A stretch of DNA of 64,000 nucleotides from Kineothrix sp. MSJ-39 (GTDB lineage Bacteria > Bacillota > Clostridia > Lachnospirales > Lachnospiraceae), in contig NZ_JAHLPN010000012.1 in the NCBI RefSeq assembly GCF_018917935.1, positions 1 through 64,000 on the forward strand, in the 5' to 3' direction. Both the position numbers and the translations under genes were made by a program. Shown here piece after piece: positions 44,252 to 54,130 of the stretch. The notes below the pieces were generated by a model, which was not told the DNA's origin, searched no databases, and worked only from the letters and a program-made list of their open reading frames with translations. Numbering within the stretch: the first letter of the stretch is position 1; each line of letters opens with the position of its first letter.

Positions 44252-45064
44252 CTATTTTCTTACGATAATAACCTGTGTAGCAGTTGTATATGGATCAGAG
44301 AAGTCGATATTCTTTAAACGATCTTCTGTAACAGTCATACCTGCAACACCCATATCAGCTTTACCGGACTGTACTGCATTGATGATAGAATCAAATTCCA
44401 TATCTTCAATCTTCAGTTCATAGCCAAGCTTATCGCAAAGTGCCTGTGCCATGTCAGCATCGATACCAACGATTTCGTTTCCTTCATAGTATTCGTATGG
44501 CTCGAAAGCAGCATTTGTTGCCATTGTCAGAGTACCGTTGGAACGGTCTACATTTTCAGGAGATTCATAAGGACATGTGCCCTTTGTATCATCGCCGATG
44601 TAGTTTGCTGTGATCTGGTCAAGTGTACCGTCTGCCTTTAATTCAGCAAGTGCACCGTTGATCTTTTCTGTTAAGTCTTTGTTATCTTTGGAAATACAGA
44701 TGGCATATTCCTCTACTGCGAATTCTTCGTCTAAGATCTTCAGATCGTCATTTTTTGCAACGAATGCCTTAGCAGGCTGTTCATCAATGATAACGCAGTC
44801 AATCTTGCCCTGCTTTAATGCCTGAACAGCATCGTTTCCTTTGTTGTAACGCTCAATCTTGGAAGCTGGTGTGTTGGCATCTGCAGGCTCTTCGTAATCA
44901 GATGCATAAATATCACCTGTTGTACCGAGCTGTACACCGATTGTCTTGCCCGGAAGATCATCTACAGAATTTACTGTATTTTCCGGAACTTTGCTGCCGC
45001 AGCCTGCAAGCAGTGTCATGCTGACTACTAATGAAAGTGCTACAAATTTCTTTAAATTTTTCAT
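44252..45064 (-). CDS. Amino-acid-binding lipoprotein with circularly permuted domains
   Basis: A 270-residue lipoprotein (lipobox LLAGC, Cys22). The order of the two lobes is swapped. Residues 34-157 (VDDLPGKTIGVQLGTTGDIY, IERYNKGNDAVQALKQGKID, EYAICISKDNKDLTEKINGA) are what is normally the second half. Residues 177-270 (GTLTMATNAAFEPYEYYEGN, IVGIDADMAQAL, DSIINAVQSGKADMGVAGMT, ATQVIIVRK) are normally the first half. The protein ends exactly where a normal relative would continue into VDDLxGKTIGVQ. The joining linker contains CPYE and ENVDRSNG. Both lobes look intact, so a normal fold is expected. I recall similar permuted proteins from Lachnospiraceae, so this is lineage-wide rather than a local accident. 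Confidence 0.9.
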   Translation of the reverse strand: MKNLKKFVALSLVVSMTLLAGCGSKVPENTVNSVDDLPGKTIGVQLGTTGDIYASDYEEPADANTPASKIERYNKGNDAVQALKQGKIDCVIIDEQPAKAFVAKNDDLKILDEEFAVEEYAICISKDNKDLTEKINGALAELKADGTLDQITANYIGDDTKGTCPYESPENVDRSNGTLTMATNAAFEPYEYYEGNEIVGIDADMAQALCDKLGYELKIEDMEFDSIINAVQSGKADMGVAGMTVTEDRLKNIDFSDPYTTATQVIIVRK

Positions 45065-45105
45065 TTTTTCTCCTCCTGCATTTCTGCAAATTGCATATTA
45101 TTCGC

Positions 45106-45177
45106 GGTAAGCCATATTTATAGGATACTTACCATCAAATTTCAACTTAGTATAGCAGAATGTGAAAATGAATACAA
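45106..45177 (-). promoter_or_regulatory. Promoter and possible operator of the amino-acid transporter operon
   Basis: On the minus strand TTGTAT (45177-45172), 17 bases, TATACT (45154-45149). Just downstream an inverted repeat GGTAAG (45106-45111)/CTTACC (45128-45133) lies in the 5' leader and could bind a regulator. Confidence 0.55.
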
Positions 45178-45316
45178 TATACAGTTTGAAAAAAGACTGT
45201 TGTCGTAGGACGAATATATTTGACGATTTGTGTGGAAATCTGACAGAAAATAGAGTACAATTTTAAATATCAGGTGCATAAAATGCACGATAAGTGATAA
45301 TGGAGGCAGCTAGGCT

Positions 45317-45892
45317 ATGAAATTGTTAGAAGAGAGAATTAAAAGGGATGGAATTGTAAAACCGGGTAATGTGTTAAAGGTAGATAATTTTCTGAATCAT
45401 CAGATGGATATTGCACTGTTTAATGAGATGGGCAAGGAGTTTAAAAGACTGTTCGCAGACTGCAAGGTCAATAAGATCCTGACGATCGAAGCATCCGGTA
45501 TCGGGATTGCGTGTATTGTGGCGCAGTATTTCGATGTGCCGGTTGTTTTTGCCAAAAAGGCACAGAGTATCAACATTGACGGAGATGTATATTCCACAAA
45601 GATCCAGTCATTTACCCATCAGAGAGTATACGACGTGATCGTATCAAAGAAATACCTGAACCCGGAAGATCATATATTGATCATAGATGATTTCCTTGCA
45701 AACGGATGTGCCCTGGAGGGACTGATCGACCTTGTACAGAGTGCAGGTGCGACGGTAGAGGGCATCGGCATTGCCATTGAGAAGGGCTTCCAGCAGGGAG
45801 GAAAGCTGATCAGGGACAGAGGAATCCGTCTGGAATCCCTTGCGATCGTGGACAGTATGGAAGGCGGAGAACTGGTATTCCGCGAGCAGTAA
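45317..45892 (+). CDS. xpt: Xanthine phosphoribosyltransferase
   Basis: A 191-residue type I phosphoribosyltransferase converting xanthine and PRPP to [23 protein letters not shown] is the Xpt start; [27 protein letters not shown] and the PRPP motif [17 protein letters not shown] follow, then [12 protein letters not shown]. Upstream there is a TACAAT box (45256) and a small hairpin GTGCAT/ATGCAC, but no purine riboswitch core. Ribosome-binding site GGAGG. Confidence 0.94.
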   Translation: MKLLEERIKRDGIVKPGNVLKVDNFLNHQMDIALFNEMGKEFKRLFADCKVNKILTIEASGIGIACIVAQYFDVPVVFAKKAQSINIDGDVYSTKIQSFTHQRVYDVIVSKKYLNPEDHILIIDDFLANGCALEGLIDLVQSAGATVEGIGIAIEKGFQQGGKLIRDRGIRLESLAIVDSMEGGELVFREQ

Positions 45893-45950
45893 GATGACAT
45901 ATTGATTGTATTTATGAAAAGTGAAACACAAAATGTAAAAGGAGAAGGGT

Positions 45951-46934
45951 ATGATTTATAAATGTAGAAATTGCGGCGCAAATGCAATTTATTCCCCGGA
46001 AAAGGGTACAATGTACTGCCCCTATTGTGACAGTCAGGACAGTGAAGAACTTGCGCCGGGCGGTGGCATGGCTGTCTGCATGAACTGTGGCGGTGAGCTG
46101 AACCCGGGAGATTATATGTCTGCAGTCAAATGTGAGCATTGCGGAACATATGTAATCTTTGAAGAACGGACAGAAGGAACATACAAACCGCATGTGATTC
46201 TGCCGTTTAAGCTCGGGAAAAAGGAAGTGCAGGAGAAGATCCGGGCACGTTATGCAAAGGCAGCATTTATCCCGGCAGATTTTCTGTCCGATGCCAAGCT
46301 GTCAGAGATAGAAGGTATGTATATTCCGTTTTTTCTGTATGATTTTGACTGCAGATATACAATCAAAGCGACGGGAAGCAAGATCAGGAGATGGAGAAGC
46401 GGAAGCTATGAATATACGGAGACTTCTCTGTATCAGGTAGAGCGTGATGCAACGATCGATTTTGAAAAACTGCCGGTAGATGCGTCTATTGCAATGCCGG
46501 ATGATGCAATGGATCTGATCGAGCCATATGACTATAAGGCACTGGAAGAGTTCCAGACGAAATATATGTCAGGATTCTTTGCTGAAAAATACAATATGGA
46601 TGCCACGGAGCTCAGCCCACGTGCAAAGGATAAGGCGAAGGCAGATGCCAAGGCGATCATGAATAAGACGATCACCGGATATAGTACGATCACAAACCGG
46701 ACGGACAATGTGACAATGGATGAGAAAAAGGCTGATTACGCGCTGCTTCCGGTCTGGTGTTATTCCTATCAGTATAAAGGGAAGGATTATCTGTTCAAAA
46801 TGAATGGGCAGACAGGTAAGATCGTTGGAAAACCGCCTGTTTCCTGGGAAAGAGTATTTGGCTATGGTGCAACGATATTTGGCTGTACATCTGCAATCCT
46901 GACAATGATCATGCTGCTGGCGGAGGTATTATAA
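45951..46934 (+). CDS. Zinc-ribbon protein of unknown function
   Basis: A 327-residue protein. The first 70 residues carry three Cys pairs (YKCRNCGANA, YCPYCDSQD, VCMNCGGEL, KCEHCGTYV), which form zinc ribbons. The body (HVILPFKLGKKEVQEKIRAR, YIPFFLYDFDCRYTI, YALLPVWCYSYQYKGKDYLF, MNGQTGKIVGKPP) is a family often annotated as TFIIB-type zinc ribbon or helicase-like protein. A hydrophobic segment ends the protein (GCTSAILTMIMLLAEV), anchoring it with its ribbon inside the cell. One base separates it from the TPM-domain gene, its usual partner. Confidence 0.8.
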   Translation: MIYKCRNCGANAIYSPEKGTMYCPYCDSQDSEELAPGGGMAVCMNCGGELNPGDYMSAVKCEHCGTYVIFEERTEGTYKPHVILPFKLGKKEVQEKIRARYAKAAFIPADFLSDAKLSEIEGMYIPFFLYDFDCRYTIKATGSKIRRWRSGSYEYTETSLYQVERDATIDFEKLPVDASIAMPDDAMDLIEPYDYKALEEFQTKYMSGFFAEKYNMDATELSPRAKDKAKADAKAIMNKTITGYSTITNRTDNVTMDEKKADYALLPVWCYSYQYKGKDYLFKMNGQTGKIVGKPPVSWERVFGYGATIFGCTSAILTMIMLLAEVL

Positions 46935-46935
46935 T

Positions 46936-47802
46936 ATGAAAGAATATTTTAAAAGATTTAAGTATTTATATATCACGTTGGTAGTTTTACTGGTGGTAAC
47001 GGTTGCTGCAACTGCCGTATATATGACAAAGCAGAAGGCTGCTGCGGCAAATAAGGGCAAGCGGATGAATACCGAATGCCTGACAGAGGAAAGAGTATTT
47101 GACTACGCAGATGTATTGACGGATGCGCAGGAGGAGGATCTTCGTGCTTTGATCGCAGAGAAGGAAAAAGAGGTTGCCATTGATATAGTTCTTGTGACAT
47201 TGAATGAAGACGTAGGCAGCAGTGATGATGCCCTGATGGAATATGCGGATCAGTTTTATGAGGATAACAAATTCGGTTATGATAAGCCGATCGGTGACGG
47301 TGTTATTTATGTAGATAATTATTATGACAGATATGTATGGTTTGGTACGACCGGAATTGCGGAAAACGCTTATACGACATCTGCTATCAATAACCTTCTG
47401 ACCGATGTGGGAAATCAGACAGATGCTGATCCATATGAGGCCTATATGATGTATGTCAATCGTGTTGCCATTTATATGGCACAGAAGGAATCGGAAGGCA
47501 CAATGGGTATTTTCGTAGATCCACTCAGTATCTTAATCGTAGCGATGCTCATAACCGGAGTTTATGTGATTGTAAATCTGAAAAAGCAGGAAGGCAAAAG
47601 AACGACAACTGCATCCACCTATGTGGAACGGACGCCTGTCATGAACAATCAGATCGATCAGTTTATAACGAAATCAGTCACAAAGCGAAAGATTGAGACA
47701 TCAAGCAGCAGTGGCGGCGGTGGTCATTCCGGTGGTGGCGGCGGTGGTCATCATGTGTCAAGCGGCGGTCATTCCCATGGCGGTGGCGGCAGACACCGCT
47801 AG
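46936..47802 (+). CDS. TPM-domain membrane protein
   Basis: A 288-residue protein with an N-terminal membrane helix (YITLVVLLVVTVAATAVYM), an extracellular TPM domain (RVFDYADVLTDAQEEDLRAL, IDIVLVTLNED, YADQFYEDNKFGYDKPIGDG, TGIAENAYTT) and a second helix (ILIVAMLITGVYVIVNL). The tail is Ser/Gly/His-rich (SGGGGHSGGGGGGHHVSSGG), like other TPM proteins. Such domains are described as phosphatase-like or involved in photosystem repair in plants; the bacterial role is unclear. The His-rich tail may bind metal. Confidence 0.85.
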   Translation: MKEYFKRFKYLYITLVVLLVVTVAATAVYMTKQKAAAANKGKRMNTECLTEERVFDYADVLTDAQEEDLRALIAEKEKEVAIDIVLVTLNEDVGSSDDALMEYADQFYEDNKFGYDKPIGDGVIYVDNYYDRYVWFGTTGIAENAYTTSAINNLLTDVGNQTDADPYEAYMMYVNRVAIYMAQKESEGTMGIFVDPLSILIVAMLITGVYVIVNLKKQEGKRTTTASTYVERTPVMNNQIDQFITKSVTKRKIETSSSSGGGGHSGGGGGGHHVSSGGHSHGGGGRHR

Positions 47803-47827
47803 GCAGCCAAATGCGTTGTAAATTATT

Positions 47828-48739
47828 TTATAGCGAAAGAGCTATATTAAGCGCCTCAGAAATCGTAAAGCTGAGGCGCTTTATTGTTTCATCGATATCT
47901 TTGCTGGTCACATACATATTGTAAAGATCGTGGAATGTTTTCTGAACGGCAGGATTATCCTGTTCTAACAGGAGCATATCGGATTCAATGCTTTCCAGTG
48001 CACTGACCACAATGGTGGCTGCATCCACGACTGTGGGCACACCAATGGCAATGACGGGGATTCCAATGGTTTCCTCGGTCAGGCCATTCCGGTGATTCCC
48101 GACGCCGGAGCCTGGCTGAATACCGGTATCGGTTAGCTGGATCGTGGAATTCAGCCTTTTGGTGGAGCGGGCAGCCAGTGCATCGATCACGATCATGACA
48201 TCAGGGCTTGTCTGTTTTACGACGCCCTTTATGATCTCAGCAGTTTCCATGCCGTTCTTTGCCATGACGCCGGGCGCGAGTGCACTGATCTCATGCATTT
48301 TTTCCTTATTATATGCAGCTTTGCCATATTCCCGGATGATATGCCTGGTGATACAGAGATGGTCGACAACTGCAGGCCCCAGCGCATCGGCGGTTACATC
48401 ACGGTTACCAAGGCCGATCACGAGGACAGACTGTTCTTTTTGCAGACTGGGAATCAGCTTTTTAAGCTGTCTGGCAAGCTCTGTGGAAATTTCGCGGTGA
48501 CTGCCTTCATCATTTTGTGCCATACGGGGGGCTTCTATGGTGATGTAAGTCCCCATAGGCTTTCCGATCGCTTTTGCGCCGTTTTTTGTCGTCACATTTA
48601 CCTCTGTGATATGCGTATGGCTTTTTTTGCGGTCGTACTCTGACACCGTTACCCCGTGGAGTGACTTGCAGCTATCTGTATTCCGGATACTTTCATGCGC
48701 CTCCAGCGCGAGGTCGGTTCTGATTTCTGAAGAGATCAT
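47828..48739 (-). CDS. gpr: Germination protease GPR
   Basis: A 303-residue protease that degrades small acid-soluble spore proteins at germination. ISSEIRTDLALEAHESIR matches the GPR start with its short propeptide; then MGTYITIEAPRM, VIGLGNRDVTADALGPAVVDHL, ISALAPGVMAKNGMETAEII, VMIVIDALAARSTKRLNSTIQLTDTGI (abbreviated: IDALAARS..RLN.TIQ..D.GI), PGSGVGNHRNGL and GVPTVVDAATIV. The start at 48739 follows AAAGGAG; a longer ORF to 48892 adds 51 residues unlike the family. Confidence 0.95.
   Translation of the reverse strand: MISSEIRTDLALEAHESIRNTDSCKSLHGVTVSEYDRKKSHTHITEVNVTTKNGAKAIGKPMGTYITIEAPRMAQNDEGSHREISTELARQLKKLIPSLQKEQSVLVIGLGNRDVTADALGPAVVDHLCITRHIIREYGKAAYNKEKMHEISALAPGVMAKNGMETAEIIKGVVKQTSPDVMIVIDALAARSTKRLNSTIQLTDTGIQPGSGVGNHRNGLTEETIGIPVIAIGVPTVVDAATIVVSALESIESDMLLLEQDNPAVQKTFHDLYNMYVTSKDIDETIKRLSFTISEALNIALSL
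47849..47882. terminator. Hairpin shared by two convergent genes, inside the gpr 3' end
   Basis: AAGCGCCTCAG (47849-47859) and CTGAGGCGCTT (47871-47881) form an 11-bp stem. It lies about 50 bases past the TPM gene stop and within the last codons of gpr on the other strand. T-runs are weak on both sides. Confidence 0.5.
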
Positions 48740-49051
48740 AAGGGCTCCTTTTTTGATGCCTACGAATTGCTCCGTGCGTAGCACGTAGCAATTCTCCCCA
48801 ATATTCGCATTTCGGTTTAGACCTTTTGTCCCTGGCATCATTATATTGTAGTTAGTATTGCACAAAATAGGGAGAATCATACTATTCATCAAACAGGAAT
48901 CAATCTTCTGCGAAAAAATTCATGGAAACACTTGACAAATATGGGCGCATACTTTACTATAATATGCGTGTGTTTACATTAGACTGTCCGTGTCCGGCGT
49001 AATGTGACACGTTACAAACAATAATTGAACATTACATGGGAGGTGTAGATC
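48740..49051. promoter_or_regulatory. Divergent region between gpr and rpsT
   Basis: No gene is seen in these 312 bases. In the gpr leader is a hairpin GAATTGCT (48764-48771)/AGCAATTC (48787-48794) with inner GTGC-GTA-GCAC. For rpsT, TTGACA (48932-48937) is followed by TACTAT (48955-48960, 17-base spacing) overlapping TATAAT (48958-48963). GTAATGTGACACGTTAC (about 49000) is an imperfect palindrome in the rpsT leader. I could not fix a forespore-type promoter for gpr. Confidence 0.6.
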
Positions 49052-49315
49052 TTGGCTAACATCAAATCTGCAAAGAAAAGAGTATTAGTTACAGCAACTA
49101 AAACAGAAAGAAACAAAGCAATTAAGTCCGGTGTTAAGACTGCAGTAAAGAAAGTTTACGCAGCAATCGATGCAAACGACAAGGAAGCAGCTAAGGCAGC
49201 ATTAAATGATGCTACAGTAACAATTGATAAAGCTACTTCTAAGGGTGTTTATCATAAAAACACAGCATCCAGAAAAGTTTCCCGTTTAGCTAAAGCGGTT
49301 AACAAGATGGCTTAA
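49052..49315 (+). CDS. rpsT: 30S ribosomal protein S20
   Basis: An 87-residue basic protein binding 16S rRNA early in small-subunit assembly. ANIKSAKKRVLVTATKTERN, followed by the Ala/Lys-rich helices and KGVYHKNTASRKVSRLAKAV, is the standard S20 layout. The start is TTG at 49052 behind GGGAGGTG, a common feature of rpsT that allows feedback on translation initiation. Confidence 0.97.
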   Translation: MANIKSAKKRVLVTATKTERNKAIKSGVKTAVKKVYAAIDANDKEAAKAALNDATVTIDKATSKGVYHKNTASRKVSRLAKAVNKMA

Positions 49316-49338
49316 TCGAACATAAATCAAAATGTAGA

Positions 49339-49373
49339 GGCATTCGGATCCCGTCAGTCCGAATGCCTTTTTT
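49339..49373 (+). terminator. Intrinsic terminator of rpsT
   Basis: GGCATTCGGA (49339-49348) pairs with TCCGAATGCC (49358-49367), followed by TTTTTT. Confidence 0.9.
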
Positions 49374-49430
49374 GCATAACACCCGGGCCGGCTTCATAGG
49401 ATGTAAAAAGAAGTCTTGGGATGGTGACGG

Positions 49431-50798
49431 ATGAATCGTAAAATGCGCATGATCGGAAAAAGAACAGGGAGGCTTCTGGTAGTTATGACCGGATGTCTCT
49501 TTTTTTTATATATTGGTGCCTGTGGACTGCCTGTTTCCATACAACTGCATTGTCTGATGCTGCCCTACAGTATGCAAAGAGAAGATGCGGAGAAGGGTAT
49601 TTATCAGGGAATAACAGGCTGCATGCCCTTATATGCCTATGCAAAGGAGCAGGTGGAAGTGGATGGACAGGATCTTGCCACGACTTACATTTTACTGGAA
49701 GGCAGGGATGAGTCACACGAGGTATTGCAAGCAGAGCGTAATTCAGAAGAAACAATAGATGAAAACAGAAGTGAAAGTAATAGTGATGGGCAGATGGATC
49801 ATGAAAATGACCAGTTAGTATCAAATGACGGAGATACAGAAAAGGCACAAGGCATACAGGTAGGGAAGAATGATAATACCAATGTGGAGGAAGTAGTAGA
49901 AAGTATGGAAAATACGCAGAGTGAACAGGATGAAAGCTCTGACATAGAAGAAGATCGAGAAAACGCAGATATAGATGCTATGGCAAGTGAAAACCAAAAG
50001 GCGGTTATGGATCAGCTCATGGCAGCACACGTCGGAAAGCAGCCACCTGATCTGACGCCCTATCAGGATTTTGATACACTGCTGCAGACCTTTTATGTAT
50101 TGGATTCTACGACCTATATTGATAATACAGAGCTAAATATAGATAAATTATTGAATCAGGATTTAACTATTGCGAAAGGAAGCGAGAAACCACAGATTCT
50201 GATTTACCATACCCATGCGCAGGAAGGATATGCAGATTCGGTGGAAGGAGATCTGTCGACAACTGTGGTAGGAGCAGGAGATCAGCTTGCTTCTCTTTTG
50301 GAAGAGAGAGGGTTCTGTGTACTGCATGACAGAGGCATTTATGATACGGACAGGGATTATGCTTATTCTGTAGCTGCACCTGCGCTACAGCAGATCCTGA
50401 CAGAACATCCTTCGATTGAAGTGATCATTGACCTGCACAGAGACGGGGTGGGGGAGGATACACATCTTGTGACGGAATATCAGGGCCAAAAAACAGCGCA
50501 ATTCATGTTTTTCAATGGACTGAGCCGTACCAGAAAAGCCGGGGAAATTCCGTATTTGGTAAATGAAAATCGAGATGCGAACCTTGCATTTTCGTTTCAG
50601 ATGCAGCTGAAGTGTCAGCAATATTATCCGGGGCTTGCCCGGCGAATTTATCTGAAGGGATATCGGTATAATATGCAGTATCGGGCAAGAAGTCTTCTTG
50701 TGGAGCTTGGGGCACAGACGAACACGCTTGAGGAAGTGCACAATGCGGTTCCTTTGCTTGCTGACGTGATTGCAAGTGTGCTGGAGGGAGAAAAATAA
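49431..50798 (+). CDS. spoIIP: Stage II sporulation protein P
   Basis: A 455-residue peptidoglycan amidase/endopeptidase that thins septal wall during engulfment, with SpoIID and SpoIIM. An N-terminal membrane segment (LLVVMTGCLFFLYIGACGLP) is followed by a long acidic low-complexity region (about 80-190, EDRENADID-type) and the SpoIIP domain: PQILIYHTHAQEGYAD (zinc His), GDQLASLLEERGF, VIIDLHRDGVGE, LVNENRDANLAF and RSLLVELGAQTNTLEEV. Position next to gpr, lepA and hemW is the usual clostridial order. Confidence 0.93.
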   Translation: MNRKMRMIGKRTGRLLVVMTGCLFFLYIGACGLPVSIQLHCLMLPYSMQREDAEKGIYQGITGCMPLYAYAKEQVEVDGQDLATTYILLEGRDESHEVLQAERNSEETIDENRSESNSDGQMDHENDQLVSNDGDTEKAQGIQVGKNDNTNVEEVVESMENTQSEQDESSDIEEDRENADIDAMASENQKAVMDQLMAAHVGKQPPDLTPYQDFDTLLQTFYVLDSTTYIDNTELNIDKLLNQDLTIAKGSEKPQILIYHTHAQEGYADSVEGDLSTTVVGAGDQLASLLEERGFCVLHDRGIYDTDRDYAYSVAAPALQQILTEHPSIEVIIDLHRDGVGEDTHLVTEYQGQKTAQFMFFNGLSRTRKAGEIPYLVNENRDANLAFSFQMQLKCQQYYPGLARRIYLKGYRYNMQYRARSLLVELGAQTNTLEEVHNAVPLLADVIASVLEGEK

Positions 50799-50826
50799 TA
50801 CTGATCGATCGATGATGGAAATCTTC

Positions 50827-50856
50827 TTGAAGATAATACCTGTTTTATGTTATACT
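50827..50856 (+). promoter_or_regulatory. Probable lepA promoter
   Basis: TTGAAG (50827-50832), 18 bases, TATACT (50851-50856), about 70 bases before the lepA start. Confidence 0.5.
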
Positions 50857-50923
50857 TGCAGGCGTAATGTGTATAAATGATACCAATATGTGGTTTACAT
50901 AAAGCAATATACGGAGGAAGTAC

Positions 50924-52741
50924 ATGACACATATAGATCAGAGTAAAATCAGAAATTTTTGTATTGTTGCCCACATTGATCACGGCAAATCGACACTGGC
51001 AGACCGTATCATTGAGCGTACGGGGCTTTTGACAGAACGTGAAATGCAGGCTCAGGTGCTGGATAATATGGAACTGGAGCGTGAAAGAGGTATTACGATC
51101 AAGGCACAGACAGTCCGTATTATTTATAAAGCAAAGGATGGCGAAGAATATATTTTCAATCTGATTGACACACCCGGTCATGTGGATTTTAACTATGAGG
51201 TAAGCCGTGCGCTTGCAGCCTGTGACGGCGCGATCCTTGTTGTGGATGCTGCACAGGGAATCGAGGCACAGACACTTGCCAATGTCTATCTGGCACTGGA
51301 TCATGATCTGGATGTCTTTCCGGTCATCAATAAGATCGATTTGCCAAGTGCGGATCCGGAGCGCGTGAAGGAAGAGATCGAGGATGTGATCGGGATCGAA
51401 GCCATGGATGCCCCTCTTATTTCGGCCAAAAACGGAATTGGGATCGATGATGTGCTGGAACAGATCGTCAAAAAGATCCCTGCACCGACAGGAGATCCGG
51501 ACAAGCCTCTGCAGGCACTTATTTTTGATTCTTTGTATGACTCTTATAAAGGCGTTATCATTTTCTGCCGGATCCGGGAAGGAAAGGTAAGAAAAGGAAC
51601 ACCGATCAAGATGATGGCGACGGGCGCACAGGCAGATGTTGTGGAAGTCGGCTATTTCGGACCGGGTCAGTTTATTCCGTGCGAAGAGCTTTCCGCAGGC
51701 ATGGTAGGTTATATCACAGCTTCTATTAAAAATGTCAGGGATACACGCGTGGGTGATACAGTCACAGATGCATCCAATCCGTGCAGTGAGCCGCTTCCGG
51801 GCTATAAGAAAGTAAATTCCATGGTATACTGCGGACTGTATCCGGCAGATGGTGCCAAATATCCGGAGCTTCGTGATGCGCTGGAAAAGCTGCAGCTGAA
51901 TGATGCTTCCCTGAATTATGAGCCGGAAACATCAATCGCACTTGGATTTGGATTCCGATGCGGTTTTCTGGGACTGCTGCATCTGGAGATCATTCAGGAA
52001 AGACTGGAGAGAGAGTACAATCTGGATCTGGTTACGACAGCACCGGGCGTTGTTTATAAGGTGTTTAAAACAAACGGTGAAATGATAGAACTGACAAATC
52101 CGAGCAATCTGCCGGATCCTTCGGAGATTGAGCATATGGAGGAACCGATCGTCAGTGCAGAGATCATGGTTACGACAGAATTTATCGGACCGATCATGGA
52201 ACTTTGTCAGGAAAGACGAGGCGTTTACCTTGGCATGGAATATATTGAAGAGACAAGAGCGCTTTTAAAATATGAACTTCCGCTCAATGAGATCATTTAT
52301 GATTTCTTTGATGCTTTGAAATCCCGTTCCAGAGGTTATGCATCCTTTGATTATGAGCTCAAAGGCTATGAGCCGTCAGAGCTTGTGAAGCTGGATATTC
52401 TGATCAATAAAGAAGAAGTGGATGCACTTTCCTTTATCGTGCATAAGGACGGTGCTTATGAGCGCGGCAGAAAAATGTGTGAAAAACTGAAAGATGAGAT
52501 TCCGCGTCACCTGTTTGAAATTCCAATCCAGGCGGCTGTAGGCGGCAAAGTAATCGCCAGAGAAACGGTCAAGGCGATGCGCAAGGATGTGCTTGCGAAA
52601 TGTTACGGTGGTGATATTTCCCGAAAGAGAAAGCTTCTGGAGAAGCAGAAGGAAGGTAAGAAACGTATGCGTCAGGTCGGTAACGTGGAAATCCCGCAGA
52701 AGGCATTTATGAGCGTTCTGAAACTGGACGACAAAAAATAG
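50924..52741 (+). CDS. lepA: Elongation factor 4 (LepA)
   Basis: A 605-residue ribosome-associated GTPase. G1 [16 protein letters not shown]2 [13 protein letters not shown]3 [13 protein letters not shown]4 [13 protein letters not shown] and G5 SAKNGIGI are all intact, followed by the EF-G-like domains and the LepA-specific C-terminal domain ([52 protein letters not shown]). Length is standard. Followed by hemW after 13 bases. Confidence 0.97.
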   Translation: MTHIDQSKIRNFCIVAHIDHGKSTLADRIIERTGLLTEREMQAQVLDNMELERERGITIKAQTVRIIYKAKDGEEYIFNLIDTPGHVDFNYEVSRALAACDGAILVVDAAQGIEAQTLANVYLALDHDLDVFPVINKIDLPSADPERVKEEIEDVIGIEAMDAPLISAKNGIGIDDVLEQIVKKIPAPTGDPDKPLQALIFDSLYDSYKGVIIFCRIREGKVRKGTPIKMMATGAQADVVEVGYFGPGQFIPCEELSAGMVGYITASIKNVRDTRVGDTVTDASNPCSEPLPGYKKVNSMVYCGLYPADGAKYPELRDALEKLQLNDASLNYEPETSIALGFGFRCGFLGLLHLEIIQERLEREYNLDLVTTAPGVVYKVFKTNGEMIELTNPSNLPDPSEIEHMEEPIVSAEIMVTTEFIGPIMELCQERRGVYLGMEYIEETRALLKYELPLNEIIYDFFDALKSRSRGYASFDYELKGYEPSELVKLDILINKEEVDALSFIVHKDGAYERGRKMCEKLKDEIPRHLFEIPIQAAVGGKVIARETVKAMRKDVLAKCYGGDISRKRKLLEKQKEGKKRMRQVGNVEIPQKAFMSVLKLDDKK

Positions 52742-52754
52742 AAACGAGAACAGC

Positions 52755-54065
52755 ATGCAAAATAAAGAAGAGTTAAGCCTGTATATCCATATCCCTTTTT
52801 GCGTACGAAAGTGCGGCTATTGTGATTTCCTCTCTGCACCGGCAGATGAAAATACACGGGACCGGTATGTACAGGCTCTTCTTATGGAAATAGAGCGTTA
52901 TCAGGGAACGGAAACAGCGGACAGAAAGATTAAAACACTTTATATCGGTGGTGGTACACCGTCGATATTATCCGTGAAACAACTGGAATGCATTATGCAG
53001 AAAATTAAATGTACATTTAATTTTAATGATAGTGCAGAAGCATCCATGGAAATGAATCCGGGAACAGTCACGAAGGAGAAGTGCAGAGCCCTTTATCAAA
53101 TGGGGATCAACCGGCTCAGCATCGGACTGCAGTCTACAAATGATGAGGAGCTGAAAGCACTTGGGCGGATCCACTCTTATGAGGACTTTTTAAATACTTA
53201 TACATGGTGCAGAGAAGCCGGTTTTCAGAACATTAATGTTGATCTGATGGCGGCACTGCCTTACCAGACGGTGGAAAGTTATGCGGCAGGGCTTCGTAAG
53301 ATCGTCCATCTGTCACCGGAGCATATTTCTGCTTACAGTCTGATCCTGGAAGAAGGAACACCGTTTTATCAAAAATATAATAGCAGTTGTTATCCGTTGC
53401 CGGATGAAGACCGGGAACGCCTGATGTACAGAGAAACGGAGCAGATTCTGGCACAGGCAGGCTATGAGCGGTATGAGATTTCCAATTATGCGAAAGCTGG
53501 CTATGCCTGCAGACATAATCTTGTGTACTGGCAGGGAGGAGATTATCTGGGGCTGGGACTTGGCAGCTCTTCTTATGTGGATGGCGCACGGTTTCATAAT
53601 ACAGCTGATTTTAACACTTATGTAAACCAATTTATAAATGGAGAACAACCTGTCGATCGTAATGATGAACATATGCATGAACAGGGAAAACAGCAGATAG
53701 AAGGATCTGCCGAAGATCAGGATATACAGTTTCGGTGCAGAAAGTATATCGAAGATTGGGAAGAGCTTTCCATGCAGGCGAAGATGGAAGAATTCATGTT
53801 TCTGGGGCTGCGGGTTATGGAAGGCGTATCCGGGGCGGAATTTGAAAACCGTTTTGGAAAAACAATGGAAGAAGTATATGGTGCTGTTTTGCAAAAGCAT
53901 GAAGAAGAAGGATTTTTGCGGATTGAACGCAGGGAAGATTGTAAAGAGGATCGTGAAGAAACTACGGCAGAATCATCAAAAAGAAAAACAAATATTGAAA
54001 GAGTTATGTTAACCACAAAAGGTATTGATGTCAGCAATTATGTATTTGCAGATTTCCTGTTATAA
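52755..54065 (+). CDS. hemW: HemW-like radical SAM haem chaperone / coproporphyrinogen oxidase-like protein
   Basis: A 436-residue radical SAM protein. CVRKCGYCDF holds the iron-sulfur cluster (CxxxCxYC plus following Phe, as in HemW); YIGGGTPSIL, MEMNPGT, GINRLSIGLQSTNDEELKAL, NVDLMAALPYQTVESY and the C-terminal HemN domain (EEFMFLGLRVMEGVSGAEFE) follow. It is longer than typical HemW (about 380) because of inserts near residues 305-325 and 395-415, both of low complexity. The lepA-hemW order is typical of clostridia. Confidence 0.92.
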   Translation: MQNKEELSLYIHIPFCVRKCGYCDFLSAPADENTRDRYVQALLMEIERYQGTETADRKIKTLYIGGGTPSILSVKQLECIMQKIKCTFNFNDSAEASMEMNPGTVTKEKCRALYQMGINRLSIGLQSTNDEELKALGRIHSYEDFLNTYTWCREAGFQNINVDLMAALPYQTVESYAAGLRKIVHLSPEHISAYSLILEEGTPFYQKYNSSCYPLPDEDRERLMYRETEQILAQAGYERYEISNYAKAGYACRHNLVYWQGGDYLGLGLGSSSYVDGARFHNTADFNTYVNQFINGEQPVDRNDEHMHEQGKQQIEGSAEDQDIQFRCRKYIEDWEELSMQAKMEEFMFLGLRVMEGVSGAEFENRFGKTMEEVYGAVLQKHEEEGFLRIERREDCKEDREETTAESSKRKTNIERVMLTTKGIDVSNYVFADFLL

Positions 54066-54130
54066 TTCTTGCACTGTCTGCGTTTTCTATGTATAATAAA
54101 AATTGGTCGTTACTTTAACCAAACCCTATG

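Noticed and set aside
45190-45316. Possible purine riboswitch before xpt
   Set aside because: Only a small GTGCAT/ATGCAC hairpin is present; the conserved purine-aptamer loops are absent.
48764-48794. Fifth member of the two-hairpin repeat family in the gpr leader
   Set aside because: The shape (outer stem, inner stem, tri-loop) is similar but the AATGTAATG start and the first hairpin are missing.
48740-48892. Longer gpr reading frame with 51 more N-terminal residues
   Set aside because: The extension is unlike GPR and the internal start at 48739 has a good AAAGGAG site.
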